A stretch of DNA of 8,362 nt, taken from Sphingomonadaceae bacterium. GTDB taxonomy: Bacteria > Pseudomonadota > Alphaproteobacteria > Sphingomonadales > Sphingomonadaceae. The stretch spans positions 1 to 8,362 of the forward strand of contig JACMKH010000230.1 of assembly GCA_014380205.1 (NCBI GenBank). The letters are read 5' to 3'. The notes under the pieces were generated by a model, which ran no database searches, had not been told where the DNA came from, and saw only the letters and a list, made by a program, of their open reading frames with translations. Positions 5,973-8,362 of the stretch are shown here, one piece after another. A program made the translations under genes and the position numbers. Numbering within the stretch: position 1 is the stretch's first letter; every line of letters starts with the position of its first letter.

Positions 5973-6002
5973 TCGCTAGCGTAACCGTGTGCGTTGATTC
6001 AA
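5973..6002 (-). promoter_or_regulatory. Weak candidate promoter of the ppsR operon
   Basis: On the minus strand, TTGAAT (5997-6002) is followed about 16 bp later by GCTAGCGA (5973-5980), which resembles the -35 and the start (GCTA) of the -10 used by housekeeping promoters in Caulobacter. The second half of the -10 does not match. It overlaps a GANTC site at 5996-6000, so methylation could influence it. Some promoter must lie in this gap, but this particular choice is uncertain. Confidence 0.25.
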
Positions 6003-6025
6003 GCGTGCCCCGCGCCCACGCAATG

Positions 6026-6051
6026 CGGATTCGCCCCGGCGATTCGCCCAC
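6026..6051 (+). repeat. Tandem direct repeat with 13-bp period in the origin region
   Basis: GATTCGCCC occurs at 6028-6036 and again at 6041-6049, exactly 13 bp apart, within two adjacent 13-bp units. Each copy carries a GANTC site and the second runs into CCCACAGG, which resembles the end of a DnaA box. It looks like a short origin iteron rather than coding sequence. Confidence 0.6.
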
Positions 6052-6063
6052 AGGTGGCAGGCG

Positions 6064-6072
6064 CCATGCACA
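6064..6072 (+). promoter_or_regulatory. Weak DnaA-like box
   Basis: CCATGCACA keeps the ATNCACA core of the relaxed consensus TTWTNCACA but lacks the first two T residues. It lies four bases from the stronger box at 6076-6084, in the opposite orientation, so the two could act as a pair. Confidence 0.3.
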
Positions 6073-6075
6073 GGC

Positions 6076-6084
6076 TGTGAATCA
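6076..6084 (-). promoter_or_regulatory. DnaA box 2 (8/9) containing a GANTC site
   Basis: The minus strand reads TGATTCACA. It matches the relaxed consensus TTWTNCACA at 8 of 9 positions and the Caulobacter G-box TGATCCACA at 8 of 9. The GATTC inside it is a CcrM methylation target, so methylation state could alter DnaA binding. Confidence 0.6.
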
Positions 6085-6172
6085 TCGGGATGGCGCGCGC
6101 GACTCCGCGCTTCCGCGCGCACGCGGCCGAGTCAAGCTGTTGGCTTTAGCGGGAAGCCTCCTTAAGTCCCCT

Positions 6173-6185
6173 AATCAAGCCTTCT
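6173..6185 (+). promoter_or_regulatory. IHF-like site (partial match)
   Basis: AATCAA followed after four bases by TCT matches seven of the nine defined positions of the IHF consensus (WATCAA-N4-TTR). IHF bends the Caulobacter origin, so a site here would make sense, but the second half is imperfect. Confidence 0.25.
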
Positions 6186-6200
6186 ACCACCACCTCAGAC

Positions 6201-6230
6201 TCATCTTAGAATCTATAATGATTAGAGTAG
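6201..6230. other. AT-rich stretch, candidate DNA unwinding element
   Basis: Only 8 of 30 bases are G or C, against roughly two thirds or more in most surrounding sequence. It includes TATAAT (6214-6219) and two TTAGA repeats (6206-6210, 6222-6226). It spans the hemE start codon. In the Caulobacter origin an AT-rich region and the hemE promoter likewise lie at the hemE side. Confidence 0.5.
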
Positions 6231-7279
6231 GGAGCGCGGACATCTCCGTATCTCACGCCCTCGGTCGCCCGTTGCTCGCCGTGCTGCGCGGCGAACGGCG
6301 CGCTGTTCCACCGGTCTGGCTGATGCGCCAGGCGGGGCGCTATCTTCCCGAATATCGCGCTCTGAGAGCCGAGAAGGGCGGCTTCCTCGATCTCGTCCAC
6401 GACAGCGAAGCGGCGGCGCGGGTCACGCTCCAGCCGGTCGAGCGTTTCGGTTTCGACGGCGCGATCCTGTTCTCGGACATTCTGGTTGTGCCGCATGCGC
6501 TGGGGCAGGATCTCACTTTCATCGAAGGAGAGGGACCGCACCTGTCGCCCCCGCTCGCCAATGCTTCGCTTGGTGCATTCGTCGCCGCGCCCGAGCGGCT
6601 CGAGCCGATTTATGAAACTGTGCGAAGGGTCGCGGCGGTCTTGCCGCCCGAAACGACGTTGCTCGGTTTCGCCGGCAGTCCCTGGACCGTCGCCACCTAT
6701 ATGATCGCGGGCGAGGGGAGCCGCGACCAGGGCGCGGCGCGGCGGATGGCCTATGCCGACCCCGCGCGTTTCGGCGCGATCATCGATGCGATCGTCGATA
6801 CCACGGTCACCTATCTCGCGGGGCAGATCGCGGCGGGGGCCGAGGCGGTCCAGCTGTTCGACTCCTGGGCCGGCAGCCTTTCGCCCGCGCAGTTCGAGCG
6901 CTGGGTAATCGCGCCCACCGCCGAGATCGTCCGCCGCCTCCGCGCGATCCATCCCGACGCGCCGATCATCGGCTTTCCCAAGGGCGCGGGGGGCAAGCTG
7001 CCGGCCTATGCGCGCGAGACCGGTGTCGATGCGATCGGAATCGACGAGACCGTCGATCCCGCCTGGGCCGATGCCATGTTGCCCGAAGCCATGCCCGTGC
7101 AGGGCAATCTCGATCCGCTCGCTTTGGTCGCGGGCGGCGCGGCGCTCGACGGCGCGATCGACCGGATCATCGGGGCTTTCGCCCAGCGGCCGCATGTGTT
7201 CAACCTCGGCCATGGCATCCTTCCCGACACGCCGATCGCGCATGTCGAGCGCATGCTCGCGCGCGTGCGCGGTCGCTGA
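6218..7279 (+). CDS. hemE: Uroporphyrinogen decarboxylase
   Basis: A 353-residue enzyme that decarboxylates uroporphyrinogen III to coproporphyrinogen III in haem synthesis, in the cytosol. Key residues are in place: Arg37 and Arg41 in WLMRQAGRYLPEYR, Asp87 in LFSDILVVPHALG, Tyr161 in GFAGSPWTVATYM, then LFDSWAGSLSP (213-223), VQGNLDP (294-300) and His332 in FNLGHGI. The same frame is open back to 5954, but that extension has no homology I recognise and crosses the origin motifs, so I reject it. ATG at 6218 is the only plausible in-frame ATG, though it has no Shine-Dalgarno and overlaps a TATAAT. If that TATAAT is a working -10, transcription would start inside the first codons and initiation would have to occur further in, for example at TTG 6272. 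Three bases separate its stop from hemJ, so the two form an operon. Confidence 0.95.
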   Translation: MIRVGSADISVSHALGRPLLAVLRGERRAVPPVWLMRQAGRYLPEYRALRAEKGGFLDLVHDSEAAARVTLQPVERFGFDGAILFSDILVVPHALGQDLTFIEGEGPHLSPPLANASLGAFVAAPERLEPIYETVRRVAAVLPPETTLLGFAGSPWTVATYMIAGEGSRDQGAARRMAYADPARFGAIIDAIVDTTVTYLAGQIAAGAEAVQLFDSWAGSLSPAQFERWVIAPTAEIVRRLRAIHPDAPIIGFPKGAGGKLPAYARETGVDAIGIDETVDPAWADAMLPEAMPVQGNLDPLALVAGGAALDGAIDRIIGAFAQRPHVFNLGHGILPDTPIAHVERMLARVRGR

Positions 7280-7282
7280 GCG

Positions 7283-7729
7283 ATGATCGAAGCGCTCATG
7301 CTCGCCTATCCCTGGCTTAAGGCCGCGCACATCCTGTTCGTGATCTTCTGGATGGCGGGGCTGTTCATGCTGCCGCGGATGTTCGTTTATCATCAGGAGT
7401 CCGCAGTCGGCTCGCCCGAGGACAAGGCGTGGATCGCGCGCGAGGAGCGCATCGCCTCGATCATCCTCAATCCCGCGATGCTGATCGTCTGGGTGCTCGG
7501 GCTGAGCCTCGCCTATGTCACCGATGCGTGGATGCAGGGCTGGTTCATCGCCAAGCTCGCGCTGGTGATCGGCCTTTCCGGCTATCAGGGCTGGCTGATG
7601 CGCTATCGCGCGCAACTCGCCGCGGGCGCGCGGCCGCTGTCGGGGCGGGCGCTGCGGATGCTCAACGAGCTGCCCGGGCTCGCCGCGGTGCTCATCGTGA
7701 TCCTCGTGGTGATCCGCCCGTTCGCTTGA
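7283..7729 (+). CDS. hemJ: HemJ protoporphyrinogen IX oxidase, membrane protein
   Basis: A 148-residue protein with about four hydrophobic segments: residues 14-32 ([19 protein letters not shown]), 60-78, 83-103 and 131-146. It belongs to the HemJ (UPF0093) family, which oxidises protoporphyrinogen IX to protoporphyrin IX in the inner membrane of bacteria lacking HemG or HemY. His16 in [14 protein letters not shown] and Lys91 in WFIAKLALV are the conserved residues visible, as is RMFVYH near the first loop. In homologues I recall, a second His lies in the third segment (YHGW); here it is Gln102 (YQGW). The length is normal. The start is ATG three bases after the hemE stop, so it is probably co-translated with hemE and works two steps later in the same pathway. 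Its stop codon overlaps the -35 of the rho promoter candidate. Confidence 0.92.
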   Translation: MIEALMLAYPWLKAAHILFVIFWMAGLFMLPRMFVYHQESAVGSPEDKAWIAREERIASIILNPAMLIVWVLGLSLAYVTDAWMQGWFIAKLALVIGLSGYQGWLMRYRAQLAAGARPLSGRALRMLNELPGLAAVLIVILVVIRPFA

Positions 7730-7753
7730 CTTGAGGGCGGCGCCCACCTACCT
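7725..7753 (+). promoter_or_regulatory. Candidate rho promoter overlapping the hemJ stop
   Basis: CTTGAC (7725-7730), exactly 17 bp, then CTACCT (7748-7753). This matches the alphaproteobacterial housekeeping consensus CTTGAC-N17-CTATAT in all six bases of the -35 and four of six in the -10. It would start transcription near 7760 and give rho a leader of about 115 bases. Confidence 0.6.
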
Positions 7754-7874
7754 CGCGAGCCCAAGACCGGCGCGCCGATCCTCGCGCGCGCCTTGCATCC
7801 TTTCCGCAACCGACATCGCCGCGTCGACGTCCGTCGCCCCTTTGCAAGCCACATCTCCGCCAGGAATCCGCCCC
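7754..7874 (+). promoter_or_regulatory. rho mRNA leader
   Basis: About 120 non-coding bases separate the promoter candidate from the rho ATG. The stretch 7790-7870 is rich in C and poor in G, as expected of a site that Rho itself could load on, and rho is known to be autoregulated through its leader in E. coli. AGGAA (7862-7866) is a usable Shine-Dalgarno. I see no hairpin followed by a T run. Confidence 0.35.
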
Positions 7875-8362
7875 ATGCACCTCAAGGAACTCAAGAAGAA
7901 GACGCCGGCCGAGCTGGTGACGATGGCGGAGGAGTGCGGCGTCGAGAGCGCGTCGACCTTGCGCAAGCAGGACCTGCTGTTCGGCATCCTCAAGGCGTAC
8001 AGCGACAACGGCACCGAGATTTTCGGAATGGGGACGATCGAGGTGCTCGCCGACGGCTTCGGCTTCCTGCGCAGCCCCGAGGCCAATTATCTCGCCGGCC
8101 CCGACGACATCTACGTCTCGCCCAACCAGGTCCGCCGCTTCGGCCTTCGCACCGGCGACACCGTTGAGGGCGAAATCCGCGGGCCCAAGGACGGCGAGCG
8201 CTATTTCGCGCTGACCAAGCTCAATCAGATCAATTTCGGCGATCCAGACTATGTCCGCACGCGCGTCAATTTCGACAATCTGACGCCGCTCTATCCCGAC
8301 GAGAAGCTCACGCTCGACAGCGCCGATCCGACGATCAAGGACAAGTCGGCGCGCGTCATCGA
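7875..8362 (+). CDS. rho: Transcription termination factor Rho, 5' part only
   Basis: 162 codons are present; the gene runs off the right edge. Rho is a hexameric RNA helicase that ends transcription. The part visible is the RNA-binding half. The Rho_N helical domain ([45 protein letters not shown], residues 1-45) is followed by the cold-shock-like domain with the RNA-binding motif [14 protein letters not shown] (60-73), then [40 protein letters not shown] (77-116). The P-loop ATPase lies beyond the window. The N-terminus has no extra insertion domain, unlike the extended Rho of actinobacteria. ATG at 7875 follows AGGAA by eight bases. It has its own promoter candidate but could also be read through from hemE-hemJ. 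In Caulobacter rho likewise lies on the hemE side of the origin. Confidence 0.96.
   Translation, partial: MHLKELKKKTPAELVTMAEECGVESASTLRKQDLLFGILKAYSDNGTEIFGMGTIEVLADGFGFLRSPEANYLAGPDDIYVSPNQVRRFGLRTGDTVEGEIRGPKDGERYFALTKLNQINFGDPDYVRTRVNFDNLTPLYPDEKLTLDSADPTIKDKSARVI

Larger units (their letters stand above)
5996..6213. other. Cluster of eight GANTC (CcrM) methylation sites
   Basis: GANTC occurs at 5996-6000, 6028-6032, 6041-6045, 6079-6083, 6101-6105, 6129-6133, 6198-6202 and 6209-6213. Base composition predicts about one in such a stretch. GANTC is the target of the cell-cycle methylase CcrM, conserved in most alphaproteobacteria, and occurs in the Caulobacter origin. The cluster ends five bases before the hemE start codon. 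Confidence 0.85.
5943..6217. other. oriC: Putative chromosomal replication origin (oriC)
   Basis: This 275-bp gap lies between divergent ppsR and hemE, the location of the mapped Caulobacter origin and the proposed Rickettsia origin. Directly visible features are two 8/9 DnaA boxes (5953-5961 and 6076-6084), a weaker one (6064-6072), eight GANTC sites, a tandem repeat of 13-bp period (6026-6051), and an AT-rich right end (40% GC over 6161-6230, 27% over 6201-6230, by hand count). All ten genes to the left are on the minus strand and all three to the right on the plus strand, so transcription moves with both outgoing forks. Alternative: an ordinary divergent promoter region, with the true origin elsewhere. 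The gene context makes that less likely. Confidence 0.78.

Noticed and set aside
4519..6051. A single 510-residue protein with Maf at its C-terminus
   Set aside because: The first 313 codons are an out-of-frame shadow of ppsR with Arg/Ala-rich low-complexity sequence; ppsR itself has clear family motifs.
6044..6052. DnaA box TCGCCCACA
   Set aside because: Three mismatches from TTATCCACA, including the ones in the AT core; too weak to list as a site, although it adjoins the tandem repeat.
6162..6176. CtrA box (TTAA-N7-TTAA) in the origin
   Set aside because: TTAA at 6162-6165 is followed after seven bases by AATC, so only one half-site is present. No full CtrA box is seen in the gap.
5954..6217. 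N-terminal extension of HemE from GTG at 5954 (88 more residues)
   Set aside because: The extension resembles no HemE N-terminus, runs through all the origin motifs and would overlap the ppsR promoter. The open frame is a GC-rich by-product.
6206..7747. 513-residue minus-strand frame opposite hemE and hemJ
   Set aside because: It is antisense to two well-conserved genes, has a skewed composition rich in Arg, Asp, Glu and His, and contains no recognisable domain.
7793..7874. Small leader peptide from TTG at 7793 before rho
   Set aside because: The frame has no Shine-Dalgarno, continues far into rho in another frame and is Arg/Pro/His rich, like other shadow frames here.
1..8362. Mobile elements, CRISPR arrays, tRNA or rRNA genes, anti-phage genes
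   Set aside because: I found no transposase, integrase, regularly spaced repeats, cloverleaf or ribosomal sequence, and all genes present have housekeeping or conserved alphaproteobacterial identities.

Overview
This window is most likely a GC-rich alphaproteobacterial chromosome of the Sphingomonadaceae type. The evidence is the roughly 70% GC composition, the protein sequences, a direct-repeat LexA box of the alphaproteobacterial form (GTTC-N7-GTTC), GANTC (CcrM) sites concentrated at one place, and a gene order that matches the conserved ppsR/hemE origin cluster known from Caulobacter and Rickettsia. I see no insertion sequence, prophage, CRISPR array, rRNA or tRNA. Most genes are housekeeping genes.

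Layout. Positions 1-5942 hold ten genes, all on the minus strand. Reading away from the centre they are ppsR (PEP synthase/PPDK regulatory protein), maf, aroE, coaE and dnaQ, a tight chain with overlapping stop and start codons. After a 53-bp gap come long-form hpf, ptsN (EIIA-Ntr), a PaaI-type thioesterase, a DUF1491 protein, and then mmcB, which runs off the left edge. Positions 5943-6217 are intergenic. Positions 6218-8362 hold three plus-strand genes: hemE, hemJ and the 5' part of rho.

The centre of interest is the 275-bp gap between ppsR and hemE. All genes on both sides read away from it. It contains two 8/9 matches to the DnaA box, eight GANTC sites within 218 bp, a 13-bp-period tandem repeat, and a local AT-rich stretch running into the hemE start. 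I interpret it as the chromosomal replication origin (oriC), by homology of position with Caulobacter Cori and from these motifs.

Other points. mmcB, a PD-(D/E)XK DNA-repair nuclease, has a perfect LexA box between plausible -35 and -10 elements, so it should be SOS-regulated. Two genes, maf and the PaaI-type thioesterase, have no ATG, GTG or TTG at the N-terminus their family requires and seem to use CTG or ATC starts inside the end of the preceding gene. rho has its own promoter-like sequence overlapping the hemJ stop codon and a long leader. hemE and hemJ together supply two steps of haem synthesis. hpf and ptsN keep their usual pairing, although rpoN, which precedes them in many proteobacteria, is not here. 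I found no new multi-gene system; the novelty lies in the architecture of the origin and in the unusual starts.
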